A DNA stretch of 64,000 nucleotides from Cercophora sp. LCS_1. Lineage: Eukaryota > Ascomycota > Sordariomycetes > Sordariales > Lasiosphaeriaceae. Location of the stretch: the NCBI GenBank assembly GCA_036250225.1, contig JAPZLL010000010.1, forward strand, positions 62,001 through 126,000. The letters run 5' to 3'. The notes below the pieces were generated by a model that ran no database searches, was not told the DNA's origin, and saw only the letters and a program-made list of their open reading frames with translations. Below are positions 34,098-43,927 of the stretch, one piece after another; positions within the stretch are counted from its first letter, which is position 1; every line of letters starts with the position of its first letter. Position numbers and translations under genes: made by a program.

Positions 34098-34194
34098 AGA
34101 GTATTGTAATTTGAGTAAAGTGAAATAAAACAAATACATGGATCCATACGAAATGCTCACTTCACAGCTAGTCGAGGGTGATGACAGACGATAA

Positions 34195-34753
34195 TTAAAA
34201 CTCAGGTTTCTGCTCGGCGCCCTCAACCGGTGCCAGCCAAGGGGCTCGTTGCGACACCCACAACTCAGTCTTTGGCGCCTCGACCCAAAGTCCCTTTGCC
34301 TCCAGACCGGGTTTCAGCTCAGTCGTCCCAGCTTGAACGAGATACGATCGTCTGAATGGCTCTGCCTCGACCCGTTTGTACAGCAACGTACCGCATTGAT
34401 CGCAAAAGGCAGCCTCGATATCCATTCCTGCAGGATGGGTGAAATTGCTGAATAAACGGTTAGTCCCACCATCATGAGGCGATGAGTTGAGGGGCACGCA
34501 CTGCGTCTTCGGCTGTCCTGAGGTAATGCTAAAGTTGCTCTGGGCAATAGGGTAGTGCAACGCGAAAAGAGAGCTAGTAAGGCGTTTACAAACGCTGCAG
34601 TGGCAGAGTATCTGAGATCATCATCAGTTCCCGCTTTGCTGCCTAGGAGAATCCGATGTCTCAACTCACAGTCGTCGCTGGCTGGCCCCTGAATTCGTAC
34701 TTCACCCGCTGGCAGAGGCAGCTTCCCTTGACAATCGCCTGTTCATCGGCCAT
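34195..34753 (-). CDS. GFA-family (CENP-V/formaldehyde-activating-like) zinc protein
   Basis: Three minus-strand exons, 34670..34753, 34502..34611 and 34195..34447, separated by introns of 58 nt (GTGAGT..CAG) and 54 nt (GTGCGT..CAG, branch CTAAC). The product is 148 residues. The second intron keeps the frame open and could be retained; removing it gives the family-like ITSGQPKTHNFTHPAG. Zinc-binding cysteines are at SCLCQRVKYEF (CxC), ILCHCSVCKRL (CxCxxC) and FCDQCGTLLY (CxxC), in the usual order of the GFA fold. Family members are small cytosolic enzymes or zinc proteins; the formaldehyde-glutathione activity is documented only for some. Substrate unknown. Confidence 0.88.
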
Positions 34754-35759
34754 GTCTTAGACTGGAGCAGCAGTGTGGCAGTGCCTTGGTGAATTTGGAT
34801 GTTGTCAGAGTTTGGATGCGGATGAGCATTTCAATTGAGAGACACGGGCCCTTTATGTTTTCTTTGTCCTGCGGGGATGATGAAAAGTGACGTCCAAGCC
34901 CACTCTTTTCCGTCCTTCCTGCCAATGAACAAGCGACGTGGAGCAGTCTGGATCGAGTCCCGCTTTGCACCAATTGGCCTGGACTCCTCTTTTCTAATCC
35001 AGCTGAGCTCGACATGCAGCATGCCGGAAACATTCCGTGCCGGGTACCCTCCCTGTCGATTAATGAGGTTGGCTTGAGATCAATGCTTCTGAGCCCCAAT
35101 TGTCAGGAAGACATGCGGGGTCAGGGCAAGAATGCAAGGGATGGATGCGCAGAAATAACGAGAAAGTTTGTTGCCGTGTAAAGTCAGCCCCATCTGTCCC
35201 TGCCGTCGGAGTCTGCCTAACCATGGACACCACAAAGTCTTAGATTGGAGTCTTTTGAGACAAATGGAGATTTTCACAGCACCATGTGTGGCGGGGCAGC
35301 TGAAAAAACACAAGCATCACAATACCATTGGAATTGCGCACTGGACTATTCCTGCCATCCTCGCCACAAAACACCACGCATCACGCTCTTCCACAATGGG
35401 TACTCTCATTTTCAACTCTTACACAACCGGGTCAAATGTCGTTTACACGTCTGGACCGAACGGGGCGTACGCACCCTCCAGCGGACAAGCCTCGCAACCA
35501 CACTAAGCTGAGAGGGGCTCAACCAATTTATCATTCCCATTGTGGTCCTCGTCGATGACGACTATAACCCTCATGCCGCATGGGTATCTACCTACTGCTT
35601 GGGCCCATTATTGACTCCTATCGTGAACACCGTCCCTTCATCGTGTGGCTTCTCAAATAGCCCCATCAAGAAGGCGCATCCATCAAACAATTTTTCAACC
35701 TCCCCTTCCCTCAACTGTTCAACGCCGTCCGGGAACCTCTCAAAGGTATTGGTATCTGC

Positions 35760-35810
<51 letters not shown>

Positions 35811-36732
35811 AAGTCACAATTAAGTGGCCGAGGCCGTCCCAGTCGGAAACATCGTTATGTTTATTGTTGTAGCAATTCTTCATGCGATTTGAGGGGTAAG
35901 ACACGTTGCAAAGTACGCGATAGATGGATACCTCTCTCTCCCTCCTTGTGCTGCCCATCTGTGCCAGCTCACCTCCCTGCTTGCAGTTGTCTACTCTATA
36001 AAGGGTGTACTATGTTACTATGTGCAGGCGTCGACAGTATGGTCCGACGCCGTCTAGTCGCATCCAGGGCGGTCATTGCATAAACCGATAGTGGAATGTG
36101 CGTCCGAGCTGGGTTGGCTGCCATCTCCTGTCCTTCAGCAAGCTACCAAATTAGTTACTGGTATTTATTGATTACTCAACATGTGGCGGCATGGAGCCAA
36201 ATGCCGCACAGACTGCCGGTTGCTGCCTGGTCGACTCATGTGACAACGCGAGCATCTCGCACAGCCATTGGCAGCTTTTTGCTGCCATGACGCTGCCATG
36301 ACGCGCCGATTGGCGACATCCCCACAACGCCATGCAGTTGCTGCATACGCCAACCTGAATTACGTGGAATCAAGGCCACCCTGTTCAGTAATCAGTTGAG
36401 CGAGCAGGTAAGCCTCCCACCTCAGAACCCTTCTTCGAGAGGTGCGCCCAGTCGATGATGGCCGCCTTCGAGAGAAAGGTAAAGCGGTCAGACGGGCCCT
36501 TGAATTGCCCGATTCCGTTTTCCTCATGGCTCCGGGGATTATTGCCATTCAATAGGGCCGGCCATAAATGGCGGCCTCCTTTTGTCTAGAGCTTCCCTCG
36601 TTCCCGCAGGTTCAGCACACTCTACCCATTACTCCTGTTCCTTCACCTCGTCATCACCAACACCGCTCCACCTTCTCGACTATCTTCTGCGGGATACAAT
36701 TCTGCCTCTGAGCGTGGAAGACACCAACCAAA
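34754..36732. other. 2 kb gene-poor stretch with long poly-A
   Basis: No gene supported. Contains a 47-A run at 35761-35807. The short motif TGCCATGACGC is repeated in tandem at about 36285-36303. A TATA-like CATAAATGG at about 36563-36571 lies upstream of the DUF899 gene. Frames here lack motifs. Confidence 0.5.
35761..35807 (+). repeat. poly-A tract, 47 nt
   Basis: Forty-seven uninterrupted A residues. It could be the tail of an old retroposed copy, but no element body or target-site duplication was recognised on either side, so a simple slippage tract is equally likely. Confidence 0.9.
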
Positions 36733-37497
36733 ATGAACCTCAAGGTAAATCTACCCTTCTATACCAGGCTCGCCATTCGCTGACAAAAAGCCGAGATCGC
36801 GTCCGAAGATGAGTGGGTCGCCGCCCGCAAAGCACTGTTGGTCAAGGAGAAGGAGATGTCGCGCGCACAGGACGCACTGGCCGCCCAGCTACGTGAGCTG
36901 CCCATGGTCAAGGTGGCCAAGGAGTACACCTTCACGACGGCGTCGGGAGCCCCCGTCACGCTGCGCGACCTCTTCGGCGACAAGAAGCAGCTGATCGTCT
37001 ACCACTTCATGCTTGGGCCGGGGGAGGCCGAGGGCTGTGCCGGCTGCTCCTTCATGGCGGAGCACTTTGCCGACCCGCGTCTCCTAGCAACCAGGGACAC
37101 AGCCTTCACGGCAGTGTCGCGTGCCCCCATCGCCGACATCGAGGCGTACCGGGCCCGTACCGGATGGCGGTTCCCGTGGGTGTCGAGCTACGGCAGCGAC
37201 TTCAACTACGACTTCCAGGTGACGCTAGACGACACGCACGGCACCTATAACTTCCGCACACGCGCCGAGGCCGAGCAGCTGGGCAAGCGCGCACCGGGCA
37301 ACGGTGACATGCCGGGCCTGACGGTGTTTTTCCGCGAGGGCGAACATGTCTACCGCACCTACTCGGCCTATGCGCGGGGCTTAGAACGGTTCGCCAACAC
37401 GTTCCAGTTCTTGGACGTCACGCCGCTAGGGCGGCAGGATGGGCCGAGGGGGCCAGGGGAATTCAAGCGGAACTACGAGTATGACGTCGAAGAGTAA
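36733..37497 (+). CDS. DUF899 thioredoxin-fold protein, start unsettled
   Basis: The main frame to 37497 carries the full DUF899 signature: EWVAARKALLVKEKE, RELPMVKVAKEYTF, LRDLFGDKKQLIVYHFM, GCAGCSFMAEH (CxxC pair), TAVSRAPIADIEAYRARTGW, FPWVSSYGSDFNYDF, DMPGLTVFFREGEHVYRTY and LGRQDGPRG. The likely start is ATGAACCTCAAG at 36733, followed by an intron GTAAAT..AAAAG (36745..36790). With these splice sites the frames miss by one base: the exon pair sums to 719 nt. The downstream frame has no ATG until 36856, which would lose the EWVAARKALL segment. Either a one-base deletion, a sequence error or unusual splicing is involved. The family is predicted to be redox-active or peroxiredoxin-like; the cellular role is not established. 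Confidence 0.75.
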
Positions 37498-37718
37498 GCC
37501 ATCAATGACCATCAGCTTTTCAGGCTCCGGGCCAGCTGGGTATCCCAGGAAGGTGGTGGGATGTTCGTATGACCGTAGTGATCCGGAAAAGCACATATGA
37601 AGCTTTTGCGCGCCTCTAGGCTGCTGTCCAAGTCTCGCGGGACGGTTTGAGTCGGGTTTGCTACGTGTTACATATACCCTACATCAGCTGTGCTGATGGA
37701 GCTGTTGCAAATATCTCG

Positions 37719-38237
37719 CTACGATAGCGCCAGAAACACCAGCACCAGGACCGCCCAACCCACCGTCCTCGTCACTCTAAGCTGCCCCGTCCCGCTTTCA
37801 CCCCTATCCGCGGGCCGGATATAGGCCCCTGAACTCGACAACGAATTCGAAATGTTATGGTCTTTGTTGTACTCGTTGATGCAGCGCTGGAAAGCCGTAT
37901 GTACCTCGTTCTGCGTCTTTTTGTTTTCGGGGGTCCCTTTGAACGAGTGTGGGATCTCGCACCACATGTAGCATCCATCGTCGGCATAGGTCCATATTGG
38001 GTTGGCAAGGTCAGGATCAGAGATATCGTCGATGCGGCAGCAGTGCCGCATGGCTGGGCCGTCCGTCCTACCGTCAGTTAGGAGGAACCATGAGAAGCTA
38101 GACCCAGGCGGCGCCTTCCAGGTTGAATATTCTGAGGAGCATGACGTCTCATTGCTGATGCTGCTTGTCTGGTTGCGTGGAGAAATGACGGTTGAGATGG
38201 GCGACGGTGGGCTGGGGCACCGGGGAAGGAGATGCAT
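37719..38237 (-). CDS. hypothetical protein with hydrophobic C-terminus
   Basis: A minus-strand frame is open from 38336; the ATG at 38237 gives 172 residues. There is no obvious N-terminal signal peptide. The middle has a cysteine-bearing segment (MRHCCRIDD...DDGCYMWCEIP) resembling fungal secreted proteins of the CC...CYxWC type, and the last 13 residues (GWAVLVLVFLALS) are hydrophobic after a basic/Ser region, as in a GPI-anchor signal. A TTTATATC element lies only a few bases before the ATG, so the true start or a first exon carrying a signal peptide may be different. Function unknown. Confidence 0.4.
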   Translation of the reverse strand: MHLLPRCPSPPSPISTVISPRNQTSSISNETSCSSEYSTWKAPPGSSFSWFLLTDGRTDGPAMRHCCRIDDISDPDLANPIWTYADDGCYMWCEIPHSFKGTPENKKTQNEVHTAFQRCINEYNKDHNISNSLSSSGAYIRPADRGESGTGQLRVTRTVGWAVLVLVFLALS

Positions 38238-39779
38238 TTTGATATAAAGTCTCGGGCACGTAACTGGCCGTTTTGGGTACGAGGGCTTGTGTGAGGGTAT
38301 TGGAATAGAATAGCTGTCATTGTGCAGTGATGGCAAGAGGGCGTTTTAAAAGGACCTTGGGCTGCCATTGACACCCTCCTGTCGCCCGTAATACCGTTCA
38401 TGAAGGCGCAGCAAAGCTGTGTAACACCAAGTCAGATCCTTCCAAAAAGGTTCAATTATCGTAGGCGCTTTAAGTAGGCATCAGTCACAGATTGGCGAAA
38501 CGGCAACATTGCGGGATCCGCGAGGAGCAAAGTCAAGTGTAGGTGCGGCACGGTCGATGCAAAACGCCCCTACTCTTGTGGCAATTGACAAGGAGTCAGC
38601 TTAACGGGTAAACGAGAAGAGAGCCGGCGAACGGGTCACGGGGGAAACGGTCTACAAAAAGCCGTGGGGGCCAAAACATAAGGGCTTGGCTTGTGGCATA
38701 ATTAGAATGTCACACGCGGCGGCGCAACAGTTCACGTGTTCTGACACTCTTTCTCGTTTCCGGAAATGCTATGTGCGAAATCGAAGACGGCAACCTTCAA
38801 GATGTGCAGATTGCGCACACTTGAAATTCTAGCGACACGCAGTGCTAGACATTCAGCCAGGCCAAGGCGACTTGCCCTTGCAAGACTTTGTTTTATTTCA
38901 GTAAAATCTTAGGCTTGCGCAGGGCACTTGTTAGCTATAATTTGATGCTCCTTCTATAGCTACTAATGTTTTACCATCCTATAAGCTGGTAAGGTTTTGA
39001 GAAGTTAACGAGTGCCAGAAAACACTTGCGCTTAGCCGGTGTGTGTGCTATAGTAGGGCCGTCGCCAGGCATCTCTCCTGTAGACGCGCAGCGTATGATT
39101 ATGAGTCCTTCTGTAACGCTCTCCATAGTACCATGGAATCGTAGCAGGGCATGTTTGATTAAATAGGACCAATTCTGCACCACGCGGCTAGAATCAAAGC
39201 AATTCAGCATGCTGCGGCGCGCCCTACCGAAAGTAGTAACTAGGGTAAGCAAAGGTGAGCAAGCCTGAGGCAAAGACTGAACCAGGTCTGAGCTAGGTTT
39301 GGGCCAGAGTGAGCAATGTCAGAGTGGCCCCCCAGCGGAAGACCCAGTAACGCAAAGGTACCACATAACTCACCGAATCCGCAGAGCCGAGGTTGTGACG
39401 ATTGACGAGAGCAGACCATACACCGCCGCAACTCCCAAAAGAGATGCCAGAATTCTACAAATATAGTCAGGCTATTGCGTGATCAACTTTGCAGCAGATC
39501 TGCTAACCGTGACAGAGGTTCAGATATTTGGGGCGTTGAAACTCGCCTACTGCAGCAACAGATTCAAACCAAGGACCAGAGGCTCCGTGGGTGCTACCAA
39601 ACGTCTCGTTATTTTAAGAACTAGATTTATGAGTGCTTGCCAAGTATCTGGTAGCAGAAGGGCCTTCTCTTTTTTCGCCAGAGCCGCGGTCATCATACTT
39701 TCACCCCCTTCGGCTTTCCGCTTGTTGGTGGGCCAGGAACACAAAACGACCTTCACACCGCCGTGGGCCTGCTTATAGG
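38238..39779. other. AT-richer gene-poor stretch
   Basis: No intact gene is seen. Composition is AT-richer than the genic parts from about 38880. Repeated GAG-CAAGCCTGAGG / GGTCTGAGCTAGG-like phrases near 39245-39330 hint at a decayed repetitive element, but no transposon domain is readable. The stretch borders the WSC relic. Confidence 0.4.
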
Positions 39780-40240
39780 TTGCCGAGACTGCACATTGAT
39801 CGAACCTGATGATGTCGATGTCCTCTTCGATGGCCGGACGCGTGCCGCCCCAGATCCCAAGGCTTTCGTTGGGTTCTTTCCCCGCAGCTACCACCAGCAC
39901 AATATATATTACACTCATTGTTCACTACCGCCTTACTACTCTGTCGCAGAGCATCGCTACAAAGACAAATATTACTTTCCTGGGTACTATAATAATTAAA
40001 TGGGCCTTTAACCTCGCACTCTATTCCACATAACTTATTGATCATGCTCGTCGAAACGAACGAGCGAGTACTCATTTAGGGTTGGGCCGGCTGGATCCGT
40101 ATTGGTTTTAAAGCCAAACTAGGCGGACGAGGGCATATTGACGGAGCCTTAAATATCAATGCAACTTACACCTCGGCACGTTTAGAACTCATCGCCAGCG
40201 CAAGGCGTATTACAGTCGGAATCTTCCACACGCATAAAAA
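39780..40240 (-). pseudogene. decayed duplicate of part of the WSC gene
   Basis: The minus strand from about 40060 to 39890 reads VSTSMINKLCGIECEVKGP, FNYYSTQESNICLC, SSKAVVNNECNIYCAG. This matches the second WSC domain of the neighbouring gene (VDMTNELCGTECEAEGP, FDYYGTEDGDTCRC, SSKMAPQNECNVGCAG). At the DNA level the match is colinear over roughly 39880-40240 versus about 40940-41285, including the part before the domain. Many differences are G-to-A or C-to-T in the relic, for example TATAATAATTAAAT against CGTAGTAGTCAAAG. There is no start codon, splice structure or complete domain, so it is a fragment. The bias is that expected of RIP. Confidence 0.75.
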
Positions 40241-40310
40241 AGGAGTTGACTAAAGCAACTAGATCGAAGATAAAATGCAACTCCATCCCTTAAACCAAAA
40301 AAACTTAATC

Positions 40311-42473
40311 TCAATCGCGAACACGAACACGCGCAGCTGGCTTCTCTCCCACTCCCTGAGAAAAGGCAGACCCGATATCCGGTTTCACCGCCGAGATATT
40401 GTGAACCGGCGCCGACACAGCGCCACGAGCAGCAGCAAATGGAGCATAGTATCCAGACCAGTCCCACCAATAAATGCTCATTCGCCCCCAGGTACCACAC
40501 ATCTCGGACTCATCGCCAGTACACGGAACGTTACACTCGGCCTCGTTCGTCTGAACGGAATCTTGGTGGAAGCCATTACCACACACACAGTAGCCTCCAT
40601 CAGCAGTGCCAAAATAGTCGTAGCCCTCGTAGAGACACCAATAGCCACATTGCCAGGCCGTATTCGAATCGTCGGACCATCCCCACGCTGTTGGGAAGTA
40701 CAGATAAGTTAGTCTGGACGCATGGTCTAATTTGCTTTGTTTTATCCAAGATGAGACGGAAAAGGGGTTGGAATAAAAGAAGGAACGACAGAAGGGGACA
40801 GAAAGTCAACGTACGCCCATCTAATGCCCATTCAGACTCGTCTTCATCAGTATGACAACCCTGGTAGATGTACGTTGGTCCAATGGGGTTGGGGCCGAAA
40901 GTGGTAAGTCGCTCGTCACCGCCGCAATCCCAATTGAAGTCGCCGGCACAACCAACGTTACATTCGTTCTGAGGTGCCATCTTACTGCTTGGCCGCAGCG
41001 TATCGCCGCAGCGGCAGGTATCGCCGTCCTCGGTACCGTAGTAGTCAAAGGGGCCCTCTGCCTCACACTCGGTGCCGCAGAGTTCGTTGGTCATGTCTAC
41101 CGATGTAAAAGAGTGGTCTTCCAGAGCCTGGCCGGCCGCGTCTGAGTTGGTCCTGCAACCAAGCCAGACGTGCGAGGGCGTGTTGACGGAGCCGTAGATG
41201 TTGATGCGGGTATCGCCGCCACATGTCTGCGACGAATCACCCGCGCAGGGCATGTCGCACTCATAATCATCCACGCGCGACGATGTCTCGTCGCGGAAGT
41301 CGGCACAATAGCATTCGTTGCTGTACTCGACACCAAAGAAGTAGTAGCCGAGGGTGTCGACGCAGTAGGCCTTGCAGCTCTCAATGGTCAGCTCTTCCTG
41401 CCAGTCCGAGTCCCACCCCAACGTCCGCCAGCCCGCGCTCAGATCGTCGTAGCAACCCAACATGCGGAAACCTTCAATGTCGGGGTCGGTGGTATTGTTG
41501 GGATCGGACGCGCAGACGCCGAACTGTGACTGGCATCCACGCTCGAGATAGCAGTCCGCCGGCCGCTCGCCGCAGATGTCGTTGACGTTGCAGCACCTCC
41601 CCCACTCGGCCGAGCACCGAAAGCCGTCAGCGCCGCCGCAGGTGCCATCCGGCGTCCACGGGGTACCTTCCGGCTGGTTGTCCTGCTTCCAGATGTCGCA
41701 ATCGCCCTCCTGGCAGGTGAACAGACCGCAGTAGGCATCCCCCGTGCCACACTGGCCGTCCACACTGCAGCAGGTGCCCCATCTGCCGGCGCACGAGCGG
41801 GAGCCGTAGGCCTGCCCGCACGTGCCGTCGGTGCTGTAGATGATGTCTCCTTCGCACGCGCCCTCGTAGCAGGTGCCGGGAGCGCAGTCTGCCGTCGAGT
41901 TGCCGCAGGTCCATGTCTCGGAGTTGCAGCACTGCATCTCGGTGCCCAGACAGGTGGCGCCGTTGTTCGGAGGGCCACACAAGCCGTCAAAGGCTCTGAC
42001 CGGCTCGATGACTGTCCGGCAAAGTCAGCGATTGCCGGGTCCACAAAGACAAGACAGGACAAGGTCAAGTGTCTGTCCGGGGAGGAGCACTTACATCCCC
42101 GGACGCAGTAGTCCGTCTCCGCCTGCACGTTGCTGCAGTCCTGGGAGAGGCTTGGGTTCAGGGAGAAGAGCACATCGTTAGAGATGCCGTATCTCTGAGA
42201 CATTTGCGAACATGTGTAGTAGTTGACCTCGGCGGGCGTGGTTGTCCAGTATCGGCAGTTGACCTCGCCCACGGTCACGTTGGTGGGGGTTCCCTCGGTT
42301 GGCAGCGGGTCGCCTTGCCGCATTCTAAGCCCGCCGAAACTCCACTTGTACGGTTGACAGTCCGCTTCGTCCTGACCCGACACAAGACGGGGGAAGAGAG
42401 GCATGATGAGCAAGATGGCTAGCCGGAGGACGACCACCCCAGACGGGGCGGCATTGCGGTGAAGGGACTTCAT
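40311..42473 (-). CDS. secreted LysM - 3x hevein (ChtBD1) - 3x WSC wall-binding protein
   Basis: Three minus-strand exons, 42095..42473, 40815..42011 and 40311..40687, with introns of 83 nt (GTAAGT..CAG) and 127 nt (GTACGT..CAG); phases agree and the product is 650 residues. A signal peptide covers about 1-33. A LysM-like module follows (CRYWTTTPAEVNYYTCSQMS...GISNDVLFSLNPSL, about 60-120). Three chitin-binding type 1 modules lie at about 138-179, 188-231 and 248-293, each with the GxCCSxxGxCG-like cysteine ladder. Three WSC modules begin near 308, 408 and 505 (FRMLGCYDD; VWLGCRTN; YIYQGCHTD), each with YYFFGVEYSNECYC-type and CxGxxxxxCGG sequence. Nothing catalytic is seen. It should bind chitin and other wall glycans outside the cell. 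It is divergent from the GH55 fusion gene. Confidence 0.9.
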
Positions 42474-43927
42474 GGCCAGGGTCCTGGAGACAGTCGGTGT
42501 CTTGATACAAGTCTCAGGACACGGGGTCCTCCCTGATTTAAGGTACGGAGGAATCTGTGACTGGAGAGACACAAGGTGCCTGCGTGAGGCAGCTGATTTC
42601 TTGATGCCAGTTCATCCAGTCTCGGGACCCAGAGCCTTCCCTGGTATAACACGAAGGTATGGATGGATCTGTGGCCAGGTAGACAAACTGTTCCTGCGTG
42701 AGGCGACGCGGACAGGCGCTTCATCATGCACCATATCGTACAAAGGTTCCCATATTGCAACCCTGATCTGCAACCTCGTTGGCAGGTTGGCAGTTGGGTA
42801 ATTGTTGTGTCCAGCTCCCGCGAAAACGGTGTTGTGCTACTAGGATGCAGTAACATTAGCACATGAGGGGTAACAACCCAATCCAGGTAGACAAAGTGTT
42901 CTTGCATGAGACGGTCCGCACTGGGAGCTTCATATTGCAAAGGTCCCCCCCCATACCCAATTCAACCCTAGGATGCAACCAGATTGTTAGGGGTCTGGGT
43001 AGTTTCTCTTTCTAGTCAAACAAAAACATCCCTGCATTGAATGGCGCCATTTCATGCAAAGATCATGATATTGCAACCCTGGTATGCAGTCGACCCCGCA
43101 TGTGATGGGGTGACCACCCTATTCATGTAGTACAAAGGCGGCTCGTTGGAAGACAATGTCACACAAGAATCCTTCTCTTTGGGTTGTGTTACACTTCCCC
43201 TGGATCATCCGACCTCGGGCTTCTACACCATGCCCCAATGTGCGTGATCTCCCAGGTCACCAACGCGAAAGCGATCCTTTAGGTTGTCAATATTACGACC
43301 CAATTTTGGCAACGTGGTCGATTTCTTTCAACTATGTTACATCCCCCCTATTTTATATCTCAAGTATTCGACCTCTCGCCTTCATACCACGCTCGACTCC
43401 TCAACTATACGGCCTTAGATCTCTACACCATGCCCAAACTAGCTGCTCTAGCTACCAACACAACATGCCTTCCGCCGCGACCGATTCTGTGAATCGCCAT
43501 ATATTGGCAATATTGTTCAATATTGCGACCCAAACGTGGCCCAGAGGGTGGACCATGCGGAGAACGGAGAAGGCAGAATGGAGTATCTCCGCGCACACCG
43601 CTTTCTGGCGGATGCGTTTTTCAAAGGTGGCCAGATGGAGCACCATACCGCGGAACATGGGCAGGATTGACAACCAGGCAACGGCAGAAGCAACTACCCC
43701 AACTCTCTGGTTGTGGTGGAAAGAGCCTAGTCCTGGATCTCAGTCCCTCCTTCAACATCGCATGCCCACACCACAGACGCCTTCTAGATATAAGACCAAA
43801 CTCTCCCTTCGCCTCCCCCTCCTGATAAGCCAAGGCCTACCAACTCCACGGCCTCCGCTCCTTTCCTTTTCTCTGCTCTCTTTGTTGAGAATTCCATCCT
43901 AAAAAGTGTCCATCTAGGTATTACGCC
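42474..43927. promoter_or_regulatory. shared 1.45 kb upstream region of WSC gene and GH55 fusion gene
   Basis: Head-to-head spacer containing both promoters. It is made largely of decayed direct repeats (listed separately). A TATAAG element at about 43788-43793 lies about 135 nt before the GH55 fusion ATG. Long open frames here on both strands simply follow the repeats and carry no domain. Confidence 0.6.
42565..43541. repeat. decayed tandem direct repeats in a divergent promoter
   Basis: One phrase recurs at about 42565, 42677 and 42885 in the form AGGTAGACAAACTGTTCCTG followed by CGTGAGGC, with a poorer fourth copy at about 43110-43141. A second phrase, ATTGCAACCCTG followed by a TGCA stretch, recurs at about 42755 and 43073. 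Further on, GACCTCGGGCTTCTACACCA at about 43210 is repeated with changes at about 43370 and 43412, and CAATATTACGACCCAA at about 43288 recurs at about 43514. Spacing is irregular (about 110 nt and multiples). Copies differ at many sites, so the array is old. Confidence 0.65.

Noticed and set aside
42470..42940. 156-codon minus-strand frame upstream of the WSC gene
   Set aside because: Its repeated peptides (HAGTLCLSSHR, HAGTVCLPGHR) only reflect the DNA repeats of the shared promoter.
43156..43902. 248-codon plus-strand frame before the GH55 fusion gene
   Set aside because: It spans decayed repeats and ends before the TATA-like element; no domain or signal peptide.
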